Shown: positions 34,430-46,894, counted from the stretch's first letter. The stretch is DNA of 64,000 nucleotides from Ariolimax columbianus (GCA_036924085.1 JAVGWX010000007.1:37074643-37138642); one strand, 5' to 3'. Made by a program: numbers and translations. The notes: a model not told the origin generated them from the letters alone.

Positions 34430-34650
34430 GTTAACTGATGTCCATCTTATTAGACTAAAGCACTAGCGCAAAGTAGACCCGCAGCCTGTTAGGCGCCATT
34501 TATGTTGCTCTTAACAAACCACCTAACCATGGCCAGTGTTATGCCATGTAACACAGTTAGTTGCCTCTTACGACATGCATCTATAGGGGCAGTGGTGCTA
34601 TTCTTGCCTTTGTCGTACATAAAGACTCTGGTAGACCACTCAGGATGTAC
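34430..34650 (+). repeat. Repeat E copy
   Basis: GTCCATCTTATTAGACTAAA, AGTAGACCCGCAGCCTGTTA and CTAACCATGGCCAGTGTTAT to TAGACCACTCAGG. Confidence 0.85.
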
Positions 34651-34689
34651 TCATGTGAAAAAGTGATGACAATGCAATCAGATGTATTT

Positions 34690-37600
34690 AGCCTCCAGAA
34701 GTTAAAAATGTATGGGCTTTGAGGGAGTTTTAAATTATGAATGGAAGGAAATTGCCTACACCCTAGACCGGATGGTCTGCTATTTAGTATTGCCAGGCTC
34801 AAGGCAAAAAATGAAGATCAAGAATAAGGACTTATTATTTGCTGACGATGCTGCAATTGTCACTAAGTCAGCTGAAACTTCAGAGCTTGGTTGATTGTTT
34901 CTGTCAGGCATGCAAAGGTGTAGCCTCATAATAGGTCTACGCAAAACTAATGTGCTGGGATTGATAGTAGATGCCCACCAACCCGTTACCATTGATACCT
35001 GTGCACCAGTTTACATACCTGGTGTCCATAGTCAATGACAATCTCTCTCTATATGGTGAAATTGACAATCACATTGGCAAAGCTGCTGTGATATTAGCCT
35101 GTCACGTGATGTATATTTGGGAAAATCTAAACTTACAACCCAGACCAGGCTCACCATTTACGACGCATGCATCATTAACAAACTCATACACGGTATCTTC
35201 TTCTTCTTCTTCTGCGTACGCAGTCAGACAGTAACCATTATTTTTTCGAAAAAAGCGGCGGTCATCCTGAGGCTGTCGCCACTGCCATAGAGCTTGTCTT
35301 GCAGTTCCACTGGTGATGGCCACATCTGCTCTCTCTGATCCTCGTATGTCAGGCAGTTCTGCAGCAGATGTTCAGCGATCATTTTACCAGTACCGCACGG
35401 GCATTCGTCGGTACACCCTATCTTCAATTTGTTGAATAGGTGGTACCTCAGTCTATTGTGGCCAGTGCGAAGTCTGAAGACGACGACCTGCTCTCTTCGG
35501 TTCAACTGGTAATAGGCATCGTTTTTGGTGTAACCAGTATGTTCGGTTTCCCATTTGGTCATGTATCTGGCTTTGATAAGCCGTTATGACTCTTCGTACG
35601 TCATACTAGTATCTGTTTGTGGTAGTCTTGCACCTTCTTTTGCCAGTCTGTCTGCCTCCTCGTTGCCTTGGATGTTGCAGTGTGATGGGACCCACTGTAC
35701 CACTACCCTTTTTGGTGCGGACTGCTGGCACAGTTTGCAGAGTGCTGCTCTTAAGTCATTAAGCTCAGTATTTTTCTGGCTTTTTAGCGCTGTGACTACG
35801 GCGAGAGCATCTGTAAGCAGGACTATATGGCTTTAATTTTCACTGTGTGTCACCATTTCTTCCACTGCCGCCCTCAGTGCCTCTGCTATGAAATTGCTTG
35901 TGTACTTACCAGTAGCGAATGACAGTGTTATTTTTCTGCCATTTGGTAGGTTCAGGAATGCTCCTGCCCCTCCGTTCTGTGTAGTATTTGTTACAGAACC
36001 GTCGGTGTATGCATGGGTCCAGTCCATGCTTGGGTAGCTTTTCGTTATGAAGCTTAGGGTAGTATCTCTCCTTTCTTTTTCAGTCTGGCAGTTTTTGTTT
36101 GCAATACCTGGTATATTTTCTACCACCTCTGGAAATATATCCTGCCTCCAGGTAGGTTTTCGTACAGTAGTGATGGGTTTTGGTGTTGTTAGTGCGTTTA
36201 TGGGATCATCGTGCATCTTTGCTTTGGCTATTTCTGCAAAGTTTCTCCGCTTTAGTTTCCCATTTCCCAAATTGTTTAGTCTCTGGTGCATTGGATGGTC
36301 GGTCAGTCTTCGGAGTTTCTCTGACTGCAGCTGGGCTCTGCAGTCTCTTCTATCGGTCATGGATTGCAGTTTTGTAATCTTTTCAAGTTCTACAATTGGC
36401 GTTGACTTCATGCCACCTGTTATAATTCTCATGGCTTGGTTTTGAAGTTTGCTAACTTTATTGAAGTTCGCCTTCGCTGCTGTTGTCCATGCCGCAATGC
36501 CATACTCGAGAACTGGTCTCACTCTTCCAGTGTACAGTTTCTTTAGTATGCCTTCGTCTGCTCCCCAGCTTGTGCCAGCAAGTTTCCTCATGATTGCCAT
36601 TCTTTCTCTGGCTTTCATTCGGTTTCTCTCAATCTAACTTTTCCATGTCATGCGCCGATCAAATGTGACTCCCAGATAGGTTGGGTTGTCGTTTGGCTGC
36701 AGGATTTTGCCATTTAGACTTAATTTGGTACTTTGGGGTTTTAATGAAAGCGAGAATATTGTGCATGTGGTTTTCTCCTCGTTTATTTTGACCAGCCATG
36801 AGTTCGCCCACTCTTCCAGCGATGTTAGGGCCGTCTGCATCCGATTTCTTGCTATGGTGAGATTCTTTTCAGAGGTCCACATAGCCAGATCGTCTGCAAA
36901 CATTGAGCTATGGACTCTTCTTGGTATATTCTCTGTAATATCGTTTATATATACCAGGAAGAGTGTGGGTGACAGTACTCCCCCTTGGGGTACTCCCTGC
37001 TCGAGTGTCACCTTTTTGCTCATCTGCCCTTGTACTTGGACTCTGGCCGTTCTTTGTTTGAGGTAGTGGTTGATCCACTTGTACATTTTCCCACAAACAT
37101 CACTTCTTCTTAGCTTGACTCTAAGTCCATCTTTCCAGACTTTGTCAAATGCCTTTTCCAGATACACCCAAACAGCTACTGTGTGTTTCTGTGCCTGGTA
37201 GGCATCTTCTATCTCCTGGGCTATGAGGATGACCTGGTCCTCAGTGGATCTGTGCTGTCTAAAGCCTGCTTGCTGTGGAATTAGTATTCGTTTTTCTTCC
37301 AGATGCCACATCAGTCTGGTGTTTATCATCCGTTCCATCAGCTTGCCGACACAGCTCAGTAGGCTTATGGGCCTGTATCCATTTGGATCTGTTTTGTCCT
37401 TTCCTGTTTTTGGTACTGGTACCAGTATTGCGTCTTTCCATGCCTGGGGTACAATTCCCCTTTTCCAGCTATACACGGTATCAAAACTTGACTTTGCTTA
37501 GGCAGCAAAGACTGGTGGTTTGATCATATTGGCCGTATGGAAGATGGTCGAACCCCAAAGGAATTCTCTACGAACATATGACTGATATCAAACGAACAGT

Positions 37601-37850
37601 CAGCCGACAACAGTTTAGGTTCAAAGACATGCCGTGTGTAAAATGGAACATGACGGCACTGAAATGACTGGCATTTTGGGAAGACGATGCTACAGACCAG
37701 TCCAAGTGGATGTGCACTCTTTTAAAGGAATCTCAGAAGGGGTGAAAAGAAGTTCCTGCAACACACTACACAGCAAGGCAAAATGACGCCATCAAGAAAA
37801 GGAAAACCAAAAGTGCAAATGCCAAAAGCGTCAGGATTGATTGACATTGT
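34690..37850 (+). mobile_element. LINE-C, split by an I-like LINE
   Basis: Left part 34690-35197: NKDLLFADDAAIVTKSAETS (FADD box intact), VPFTYLVS-type segment, LTTQTRLTIYDACIINKLIH. Right part 37471-37850: RLRWFDHIGRMEDGRTPKEF, KDMPCVKWNMTALK, DDATDQSKW. The two parts are contiguous once 35198-37470 and one copy of the target duplication are removed. Stops and frameshifts present. Confidence 0.8.
35198..37470 (-). pseudogene. I-like LINE copy 2: RT + RNase H + zinc-knuckle
   Basis: Flanked by 12-bp duplications ATACACGGTATC at 35186-35197 and 37471-37482; 5'-truncated; (TTC)n at the left end is its (GAA)n 3' tail. Minus-strand frames: 36634-37476 (280 codons) with PNGYRPISLLSCVGKLMERM, QAGFRQHRSTEDQVILIAQE, VYLEKAFDKVW, QGVPQGGVLSPTLFLVYIND and SMFADDLAMWTSEKN; 35833-36618 with the thumb region and the start of RNase H (AYTDGSV, FIAEALRAAVEEM); 35224-35562 with the C-terminal REQVVVFRLRTGHN and CPCGTGKMIAEHLLQNC. 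In RT motif A the position expected to be the catalytic Asp (D-L-E-K-A-F-D) is Tyr. Stops near 36615-36634 and 35832 separate the frames, so it is dead. Probably recent, given ~90+% identity to copies 3 and 4. Confidence 0.92.
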
Positions 37851-39590
37851 AAAGTTACTTGACTCGTTACTACTCCAAGATTAGATAGTAGATTATCCTA
37901 TAGAATAGTAAATTAGTATAGTCTATTTTGAATGAAATTGGCTAATTAGTAATCTCCCAATTAGTATTAGGAACAACGGAAAAATAGCAGACATTGTCCA
38001 CTTCACACTTTTTCCGTTCTTTCGTTAATTTTGATGCAAAATAATTCATCATAAAATCAAAATGAAAATCTCGCAAAGTTTTTAATATTTTAAAATCAGA
38101 TCTAGTAAGTAACTAGTAAGGGTTGATTTTATTTAGACTGAGGCACGGTTTAAGTAAGTTTAAGATTTAGTTGAATTGTATATTTCGAGGACTATCAAGT
38201 ATCAGTATCAATATTATCATACAACTGTTGTATTTTTGTTAAGATATAAAATTTGAATTACTTATCGAAACTCTTAGATAAGCGTGTGTGACTTCGTCAA
38301 ATGTGTGTACTACCCGAGTGTACACTACAGTACAGTGAGTGAGTGTGAGTGTACTCAACCTCAACTCGCCTTGACTCAATGACTGTTCTGTACTGACTGT
38401 TCGACGTGCGTTTGTAAAACATAATCCCTAATCTATGGATATTATAATTAAAAAAACATTTTAAAGCTTTACAATTTCACATTACTTTTTTTCACTTGTA
38501 AAACAGAAGACCAGCTAAATTGTCGAGTAAGAAGCCGTAACATTGGAATACATGTTGATCCACTCTTTGTCATTGAAACCCATAACGATAGGGACGTCGC
38601 CATGTTGAACACAATGTCTTTAAAAACATTTACAGACAGGCCGAAAGAAACAATGTGTAATTTTAAAATTACATAATAAAAATATATTTTGATATTTTGT
38701 TTTAAACAAAACTATAATATTAGTAATTTATTAATATTAAATTAATTTGCGTATTTTGTATGTAAAATTATAATAACTAAAGTATTTTGGAAATAAATAT
38801 GTGGAAGTGCTTCGCGGAATCCGGGAATGGGAAAAAGTGACATGTTACAAATTTTTTGGATTGACAAGGCCATAAATTCCGGTATGTTTGTTTGTCAATA
38901 ATAGCGAATTATTTGGCATAAACTAATTATCTAGCTTTTACGAAGAGTACTTAAATTTATTTACAGATTTGAAGCTGTTTTTCGGCTACTTTATTTCAGT
39001 ATCTGCCCAAATTCATCACCTCCTCCAACATTTACAATTTCCGAAGTTATGTTTGTAGTGACACAATGAAAAACGAACGACATGAATTCCAAAGTTCCAG
39101 GCGTCTAAATTAAAACAAACGCCAATAATGTCTGTCAAGTGTTTATAAGTTCAGAGTGTTATTCGTCACAACCGTCAATTATGCTATGCAAAGGTAATTC
39201 AATTACACGATAGTTGTGGTGGAAAAATAAGTGCGAAATAACAGAAGAATTGTAAATGTTACTGAGTAAAAGTGGTGGGTGACGTGAATGATGACTCTTC
39301 TGCAGACGTCAGTCCCTTACCTTAAGTACGTATCATCATCAGTGACAACACTATTTGCGTGTTGAGTTGGTATAGTTATTTCGAGGATACATAATTAATG
39401 GAAATCACAATGTGTTGGGTGACACACTCCTACAAGAATTATAGTAGTTAAAGTTAGTAGTATGTTACACTATGTAAATTGAGTCAATAATCAAAGAAAA
39501 CATTACAATATAACAATGTAATTTAAGTATACATTGTGATTGTAATGCATTTCATTTAGTATTTACTGACAAGTTTAATTATTAATCTAA
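37851..39590. other. Repeat-poor AT-rich island
   Basis: 1.7 kb without any of the repeat families that fill the rest of the window and without an open frame. It contains a GTGAGTGAGTGTGAGTGTAC stretch near 38335 and GGGACGTCGCCATGTTGAAC at 38591-38610, whose reverse strand carries CAACATGGCGACG, similar to a YY1-type promoter element. It could hold the promoter and a 5' non-coding exon of the downstream RNF216 gene, which needs one upstream of 45638. Speculative. Confidence 0.3.
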
Positions 39591-39594
39591 TCAG

Positions 39595-40535
39595 AAATAG
39601 TCAGCATGGATTTACTAGAGGGAGATCATGCTTAACAAATCTATTGGAATTCATGGAGGAGGTTACTAAAATGATAGATAAAGGGGAGCCAGTGGACGTT
39701 ATTTATCTAGATTTTGCAAAGGCCTTTGATAGAGTACCTCAGTCCTCATCAATAATTATTTCGAAAATTAAAATCACATGGAATAGGTGGGGAAGTTGCC
39801 AAATGGATTGAAAATTGGTTAACGGGAAGAAGGCAGAGGGTGGGCATAAATAAGGAGTACTCTGACTTCTGAGTGGTGTGAAGTGAAAAGTGGAGTACCA
39901 CAGGGCTCGGTTTTGGGACCAATTTTGTTCTTGATATATATAAACGATTTGGACATTGATATGGGTCCTCCATGATTGCAAAATTTGCAGATGACACAAA
40001 ACTATGCATTAGTGTCTCATCTAAAGCAGAAGTGGCGGCTATACTGAGGTCGGATTTAGAGAAAATTTGAGGATGGTCTGTAATCTGGCAAATAGAGTTT
40101 AATGTAGATAAATGTACAGTCATCTATATGGGTAGATCCAATATGGAACATAATTACAGAATGGGCGAGAACAATATTAGAAAGATAGAAAAGGAAAGTT
40201 ACCTAGGGGTTATAATAGATCATACAGGTAGGTGAGTGCGCAAGTTCAGGTAGCAGTGAAAAAGGCAAATGCAATGTTAGGTATGATAAAAAGAAATATT
40301 AAACATAGGAGCAAGGAAGTGATAGTCAAACTGTATAAAGCATTAGTTAGACCTAGATTTGAGAGTACTGTGTACAGGTGTGGCATCCTTATCAGAGAGG
40401 GGATATAAACATGCTGGAAAGAATACAAAAAAGAGCGACAAAGCTGATAGTGGGATTCTAAAATTACAGTAATGAAGAAAGACTCAGAAAAACTGTCCTA
40501 CAGTGTCTAGAAAAGAGAAGAATTCAAATTGAAAT
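39595..40535 (+). mobile_element. CR1-like LINE, RT palm to thumb
   Basis: Peptides [36 protein letters not shown] (motif A), a [14 protein letters not shown] motif B in shifted frames (TACCACAGGGCTCGGTTTTG), FADDTKL-like sequence at 39985, then HMGRSN... and the same thumb as 13501-13956. Covers more 5' RT sequence than any other copy. Many frameshifts. Confidence 0.85.
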
Positions 40536-40539
40536 AAGA

Positions 40540-40985
40540 ATACAAGAGGAACTTTCATTGCATTGGAGAACTTATGGAAGTCAAAAGAACCTTAAATCCA
40601 GCACACTCAAAATATTTGACCGCAGTGTAATGCCCTTCCTGTTGTATGGCTCTGAAACATGGGAATAACAAGAACAACAAAAAAGGTACATATTTTCATA
40701 AATGAGGGCTTGCCCAGAATAGAGGAATTGAAATGGTATAATAATGGGGAACTGTTGGAAAGAGTCATATCAATAACAGTGGTTAACGAGTTAAGGATAA
40801 AACACTGGCACTGGATAGGATGTACTTTAAGAAAACAAGGTAATAACATTGCTACAATGTAGTTTCTGTTCTGGCATCCCCAGAGCAGAAGAGTTAGAAG
40901 GATGCTAAAACACACATAGATAAGGCTGCTTGACACAAATGTACAGGAAACAGGAAAGACGTGAAGATAACTGAAGCTAAATGAT
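40540..40985 (+). mobile_element. LINE-E ORF2 C-terminal fragment
   Basis: SVMPFLLYGSETWE, INEGLPRIEELKWYNNGELL and RIKHWHWIGCTLRKQGNNIA match the FINKCLRRI ... WRWIGHTLRK end of a non-LTR RT. A second copy lies at 47815-48120. Confidence 0.75.
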
Positions 40986-40989
40986 CAGA

Positions 40990-43545
40990 ACAGAAGATAT
41001 GGCTTGGCTTCGTTCGTTCTCAATCTTCCACTACCAAACCCTGAAAGGGCTTAAGTAGCAGAATGTAGTCCAGAGAACGGAATGCGTTGTCGTAGTTTAC
41101 AGCTTGACTTTCGGTCCTTCTTCTTCTTCTTCTTCATTGTACACAGTCAGACAGTAACCATTATTTTTTTGAAAAAGGCAGCGGTCATCCTGAGGCTGTC
41201 GACACTGCCATAGAGCTAGTCTAGTGTTGCCACTGGTGATGGCCACATCTGCTCTCTCTGATCATTGTATGTCGAGCAGTTTTGCAGCAAATGCTCAGCG
41301 GTCATTTTCCCGGTATCACACGGGCATTCGTCGGTGCCACCTATCTTCAATTTGTTGAATAGGTGGTACCTCAGTCTATTGTGGCCAGTGCGAAGTCTGA
41401 AGACCACGACCTGCTCTCTTCTGTTCAACTGGTAATAGGCATCGTTTTTGGTGTAGCCAGAATGTTCGGTTTCCCATTTGGTCATGTATCTAGCTCTAAT
41501 AAGCCGTTTTGACTCTTCATATGTCATATTAGTATCTGGTTGTGGTAGTTTTGCACCTTCTTTTGCCAGTCTGTCTGCCTCCTCGTTGCCTTGGATGTTG
41601 CAGTGAGATGGAACCCACTGCATCACTACCCTTTTTGGTGCGGACTGCTGGCATAGTTGACAGAGTACTGTTCTTAAATCATTAAGTTCAGTATTTTTCT
41701 GGCTTTTTAGTGCTGTGACTACGGCCAGAGCATCTGTAAGCAGGACTATGTGGCTTTCATTCCTTTTACCTGTCACCATTTCTTCCACTGCCGCCCTCAG
41801 TGCCTCTGCCTCCGCTCTGAAATTGCTTGTGTATTTTCCAGTAGCGAATGACAGTGTTATTTTTCTGCCATTTGGTAGGTTCAGAAATGCTCCTGCCCCT
41901 CCGTTCTGTGTTGTATTTATTACGGAACCGTCGGTGTATGCATGGGTCCAGTCCATGCTAGGGTAGTATCTCTTCTTTCTTTTTCAGACTGTCAGTTTTT
42001 GTTTCCAATACCTGGTATATTTTCTACCACCTCTGGAAATATATGCTGCCTCCAGGTAGGTTTTCGTACAGTAGGGATGGGCTTTGGTGTTAGTGTGTTC
42101 ATGGGGTTTTTGTGCATCTTTGCTTTGGCTATTTCTGCAAAGTTTCTTCGCTTTAGTTTCCCATTTCCAAAATTGTTTAGTCTCTGGTGCATTGGATGGT
42201 CAGTCAGTCTTCTGAATTTCTCTGATTGCAGCTGGGCTCTGCAGTCTCTTTGTCGGTCATGGATTACAGTTTTGTAATCTTTTCAAGTTCTACAATTGGC
42301 ATTGACTTCATGCCTCCTGTTATAACTCTTATGGCTTGGTTTTGGAGTTTGCTAATTTTATCGAAGTTCGCCTTTGCTTCTGTTGACCATGCCGCAATGC
42401 CATACTCGAGAACTGGTCTCACTCTTCCAGTGTACAGTTTCTTTACTATACTTTCGTCTGCTCCCCAGCTTGTGCCAGCAAGTTTCCTCATGATTGCCAT
42501 TCTTTCTCTGGCTCTCATTCAGTTTCTCTCGATCTGACTTTTCCATGTCATGCGCCGATCAAATGTGACTCCCAGGTAGTTTGGGTTGTCGTTTGGCTGC
42601 AGGTATTTGCCGTTTAGACTTAATTTGGTGTTTTGGGGTTTGATTGATAGCGAGAATATTGTACATGTTGTTTTTTCCTCGTTTATTTTGACCAGCCATG
42701 AGTTCGCCCACTCTTCCAGCGATGTTAGGGCCGTCTGCATCCGATTTCTTGCTATGGTGAGATTCTTTTCAGAGGTCTACATAGCCAGATCGTCTGCAAA
42801 CATTGAGCTATGGACTCTTCTTGGTATATTCTCTGTAATGTCATTTATATACACCAGGAAGAGTGTGGGTGACAACACTCCCCCTTGGGGTACTCCCTGC
42901 TCGAGTGTCACCTTTTTGCTCATCTGCCCTTGTACTTGAACTCTGGCCGTTCTGTTTTTGAGGTAGTGGTTGATCCACTTGTACATTTTCCCACAAACTT
43001 CACTTCTTCTTAGCTTGGCTCTAAGCCCCTCTTTCCAGACTTTGTCAAATGCCTTTTCTAGGCCCACCCAGACTGCTACTGTGTGTTTCTGTTCCTGGTA
43101 GGCATCTTCTATTTCCTGGGCTATGAGGATGACCTGATTCTCAGTGGATCTGTGCTGCCTAAAGCCTGCTTGCTGTGGAATTAATATGCGTTTTTCTTCC
43201 AGATGCCACATCAGTCTGGTGTTTATCATACGTTCCATCAGTTTGCCGACACAGCTCAGTAGGCTGATAGGCCTGTATCCATTTGGATCTGTTTTGTCTT
43301 TTCCTTTCTGACTTTCGGTCCAACACATTCGACTTCAGCAAGCATTTTTTGAGTACCGGGTAGGCATTCCCTCTTCGATCTCTTCTCCTTAGCCAGTCTG
43401 CCCTGTTGCAGCCTGTTATCCAGGATCACCACGTGGAGGTGTAGAAGGGTCTTGGCAGCTCTGTTTCGCTGGCCCTGACGCTAGCAGTCAGCTATGGGTC
43501 GCTGACCACTGCAGCTCATGCGCTGCTCAGCATCTTGATCCCAGA
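40990..43545 (-). repeat. Repeat F, split by an I-like LINE
   Basis: 40990-41117 carries the F 3' half (CTTCGTTCGTTCTCAATCTT, CTACCAAACCCTGAAAGGGC, TTACAGCTTGACTTTCGGTCC) and 43309-43545 the 5' half (AACACATTCGACTTCAGCAA, GCCTGTTATCCAGGATCACC, ACGCTAGCAGTCAGCTATGG). The I-like LINE lies between them. Confidence 0.88.
41118..43308 (-). pseudogene. I-like LINE copy 3: RT + RNase H + zinc-knuckle
   Basis: 13-bp duplications TGACTTTCGGTCC at 41105-41117 and 43309-43321 flank it; (TTC)n at the left is the 3' tail. Minus-strand frames: 42777-43328 (RT: PNGYRPISLLSCVGKLMERM to SMFADDLAM), 42519-42740, 42264-42518 and 41216-41956. The last encodes a full RNase H with visible D-E-D-H-D residues (AYTDGSV; RAEAEALRAA; LLTDALAVV; VPSHCNIQGNEEADRLAKEG) and the knuckle CPCDTGKMTAEHLLQNC. 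Motif A reads V-G-L-E-K-A-F-D: the catalytic Asp position is Gly. Near-identical to copies 2 and 4 but 5'-truncated. Confidence 0.92.
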
Positions 43546-43734
43546 ACAGAAGATATGAAGTGTATTTGTTGAAGACCTGTGACCCCCACAGGGAGTTGAA
43601 CATTTTTTTATGACAATATATATATTTCCAGACTTTAACATTTTTATGCTGAAAGTCAGGTGGTCAAGCAGTTAAGCTACCAGTCTGTTAGTCTGGAGTC
43701 TAGCATAGGTTTTAGCACCTGAGAGTTATCAATG

Positions 43735-44085
43735 TTTGGCTTGGCTTGGCTTCGTTCGTTCTCAATCTCCCGCTACCAAACCCTGAAAGGGCTTAAGTAG
43801 CAGAATGTAGTCCAGAGAACGGAATGCGTTGTGTCATAGTTTACAGCCTGACTGCGATATTTGTACCTTTCGGTCCAACACATCCAACTTCAGCAAGCAT
43901 TTGTTTAGTACCGGGTTAGCATTCCCTCTTCGATCCTTTCTCTTTAGCCAGTCTGCCCTGCTGCAGCCTGTTATCCAAGATCACCTCGTGGAGGTGTAGA
44001 AGGGTCTTGACAGCTGAGGTCTTGGCAGCTGACCCTGACGCTAGCAGCTCATGTGCTGCTCAGCATCTTGATCCCCTTATCAATG
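43735..44085 (-). repeat. Repeat F, near full length
   Basis: Uninterrupted copy: CTTCGTTCGTTCTCAATCTC, CAGCCTGACTGCGATATTTG, AACTTCAGCAAGCATTTG, AGCCTGTTATCCAAGATCAC, to CTCAGCATCTTGATCCC. A useful reference for this family. Confidence 0.9.
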
Positions 44086-44224
44086 TTTGAAAGGAAAACA
44101 AAGAACAGTCAAACTGTACCCTGTTAGGCATGTCATAAGAGGTTATTAAGAAAGGGGAAAGCATTGGACCGGCTACCTCATCTTGTAGGAGCTATAAGTC
44201 ACATGAAAATGAAAAGAAGACCTC

Positions 44225-45326
44225 GGTACCCCATAGTAGAAGAGTAACTATCTATACTTATGGTAGAAGGGGAACTATCAACACCTTACCTCACGGTAGA
44301 AGAGTAACTATCTACACTCCATGGTAGAACAGCAACTATCTACACTCCATGTTAGAACAGCAACTATCTACACCCCATGGTAGAAGAGGAACTATCTACA
44401 CCCATGGTAGAACAGGAACTATCTAAACCTCATGATAGAACAGGAACTATCTGCACTCTGGGGTAGAAGAGGAACTATCTAAACCTCATGATAGAACAGG
44501 AACTATCTACACTCCATGGTAGAAGAGGAACTATCTAAACCTCATGATAGAACAGGAACTATCTACACCCCATGGTAGAAGAGGAACTATCTACACCCCT
44601 TGATAGAACAGGAACTATCTACACCCTTTTATAGAACAGGAGCTATCTACACCCCATGGTAGAACAGGAACTATCTACACCCCATGATAGAACAGGAACT
44701 ATCTACACCCCATGGTAGAAGAGGAACTATCTACACCCTTTGATAGAACAGGAACTATCTACACCCCATGGTAGAACAGGAACTATCTACACCCCATGAT
44801 AGAACAGGAACTATCTACACCCCATGGTAGAAGAGGAACTATCTACACCCTTTGATAGAACAGAAACTATCTACACCCCATGGTAGAACAGGAACTATCT
44901 ACACCCCATGGTAGAAGAGGAACTATCTACACCCTTTGATAGAACAGGAACTATCTACACCCCTTGATAGAACAGGAACTATCTACACCCCATGGTAGAA
45001 GAGGAACTATCTACACCCTTTGATAGAACAGGAACTATCTACACCCCTTGATAGAACAGTAACTATGTACACCCCATGGTAGAAGAGGAACTATCTACAC
45101 CCTTTGATAGAACAGGAACTATCTACACCCCTTGATAGAACAGGAACTATCTACACCCCATGATAGAACAGAAGCTATCTACACCCTATAGTAGAACAGG
45201 AACTTTCTACACTCCATGGTAGAACAGAAGCTATCTACACCCTATGGTAGAACAGGAACTATCTACACTCCATGGTAGAACAGGAACTATCTACACCCTA
45301 TGGTGGATCAGGAACTATCTACATCT
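44225..45326. repeat. 29-bp satellite array, ~38 units
   Basis: Units of CATGGTAGAACAGGAACTAT + CTACACCCC with variants (CTTTGATAG, AGAAGAGG). Regular alternation of CATGGTAGAAGAGG and TTTGATAGAACAGG units suggests higher-order duplication. It lies about 310 bp upstream of the first RNF216 coding exon. Confidence 0.96.
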
Positions 45327-45637
45327 CCATTTGATTTCTTAGCTGTCTTTCAGCATAAAAATGTTGCAGTCTGGAAATATCTTAGATAGCACTACTATCT
45401 TTAAGTGAGGAAGAAACTGCACCATTTGCCAGTCTCACACTCTTGTACTGAGCTGCCTTTGCTTTGACAAGTTGCAAGACAATTATCGAGACGGCTGAAG
45501 ATTGACACAGCACTATGATTAATCCGGTTAGCGTTGTAGAAATCCTAAATGCTGTCATTTTAAGAAAACGGGTTTATGAGATGTCTGACTGTAAATTTTA
45601 TGTGACCGTTTATTATTTTTTATCTCCCTCCTTACAG

Positions 45638-46894
45638 AGATGGATGACTCATTTGATGAACTGATAGTACCTGACAACTGGCTAGACTGTGTGCCCAAGA
45701 GAAAACTAGAGGAATCAACAGATGTGAGCTTTTCATGCACAAAACAGCCACGGCTATGTGCACCACCATCTTCCATTTCATCTTCATTTAAAATTTCAAC
45801 CAAAACTGAAGCTTTGTCGGACTCTGAAATTCCTAGTGAGACGGAAACAAATGAGGACACCACAATCAATGAGCCATATTTTATCTCAGATGAAGATTTT
45901 AGTTTTAAATTAGATAATAACAGCAGTAGTGCAATAAATAGTTGCAGTTCTGCATCAGAAAAACAGAGGGAGCTGCAAACAGGAATGCTTGATCATCTGA
46001 GATGTTTTTCGGGGGACGGGGATTCAAGTGTTCATCTAGAAATTTATTCCAGCTTTGGCAGTGAAAATAGATCAGGGATAGCATACAACAAATCAATACA
46101 AGAAACTCAAGATAAGACAGAAAACTTAGACAATGAAAATGATTTGAATGTTAATACAAATAGTTATCCTATCATAGACACTGAAGAAACCATGGTAAGA
46201 GGAAACAGCAAAATGGTCAATCATGAGGAACAAATTGCACCTAAAAATTCTACAGAGATAGCTGGACTGAAAAAGGTTTTGTCTGTTGTGAAGGAGGCAC
46301 AAATTATAGCAGATGTTGTTCCAGGTAAAGATTTCGATGAAATCTATAGGATGCTTTTAGAAAATAGAGACAAAAATAACAGGCTCGACATTGTCACATG
46401 TGAGCTCACAAATCCAGATGATTCATCAAGTGTTGATATATTCGAAGAAGTGCGACAGGTCGCTCTGGCCATGCCTTCGGCCAGTGTCAATGACATTTTT
46501 ACAATGCTTGAACAGCTTCTGCCAACACCTGGCAGAGTGCAAAATGTCATTACAAATTTAATGTCATCTGGTGTTCCAGCCAGTGTTGATTCTTTGCCAC
46601 GTCCAGATTTACTGCCTGCTGAGAAGAACAGCTCCATAGTGCAAGATGATTCATTTCTGGAAAATGACCCCTTGCTACAAGACATGAGAACTATTGCTAA
46701 AATGTTTCCTGAGAAGGACAGGAACGAGATTTATGCCCTTCTGGAAGCCAACTTTAAAAAAGAAAATAGATTGGAAAATGTCATCAATGAAATTTTACAT
46801 GTTGAATCAGCTAACCTGGGGGAGTCCCAGCAAAGCCAGTCTCAAGCTGCTGGTTATACCATGGATGACTCTATAAATTATGTTGTGAGTGGAG
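45638..46894 (+). CDS. RNF216: RNF216/TRIAD3-like E3 ligase, first coding exon
   Basis: The acceptor TTACAG ends at 45637 after a pyrimidine tract; ATG at 45640 is two bases into the exon; the donor GAG|GTAAGT leaves 418 codons plus one base (phase 1). An upstream non-coding exon is implied. The N-terminus is acidic and Ser-rich; residues 6-12 (DELIVPD) look like a SUMO-interaction motif. From residue 208 there are helical repeats, each with an F/V-P turn, D/N-E/D-I-Y/F, a Leu-rich helix and R-L/V-..-V-I: residues ~220-257, 272-309 and 350-386, with a fourth in the next exon. They resemble CUE/UBA ubiquitin-binding folds. The family assignment comes from the whole gene: this exon alone would be hard to place. 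RNF216 is a RING-between-RING ligase that builds mainly K63-linked ubiquitin chains in animals. Reading past the donor gives a spurious stop at 46921. Confidence 0.82.
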
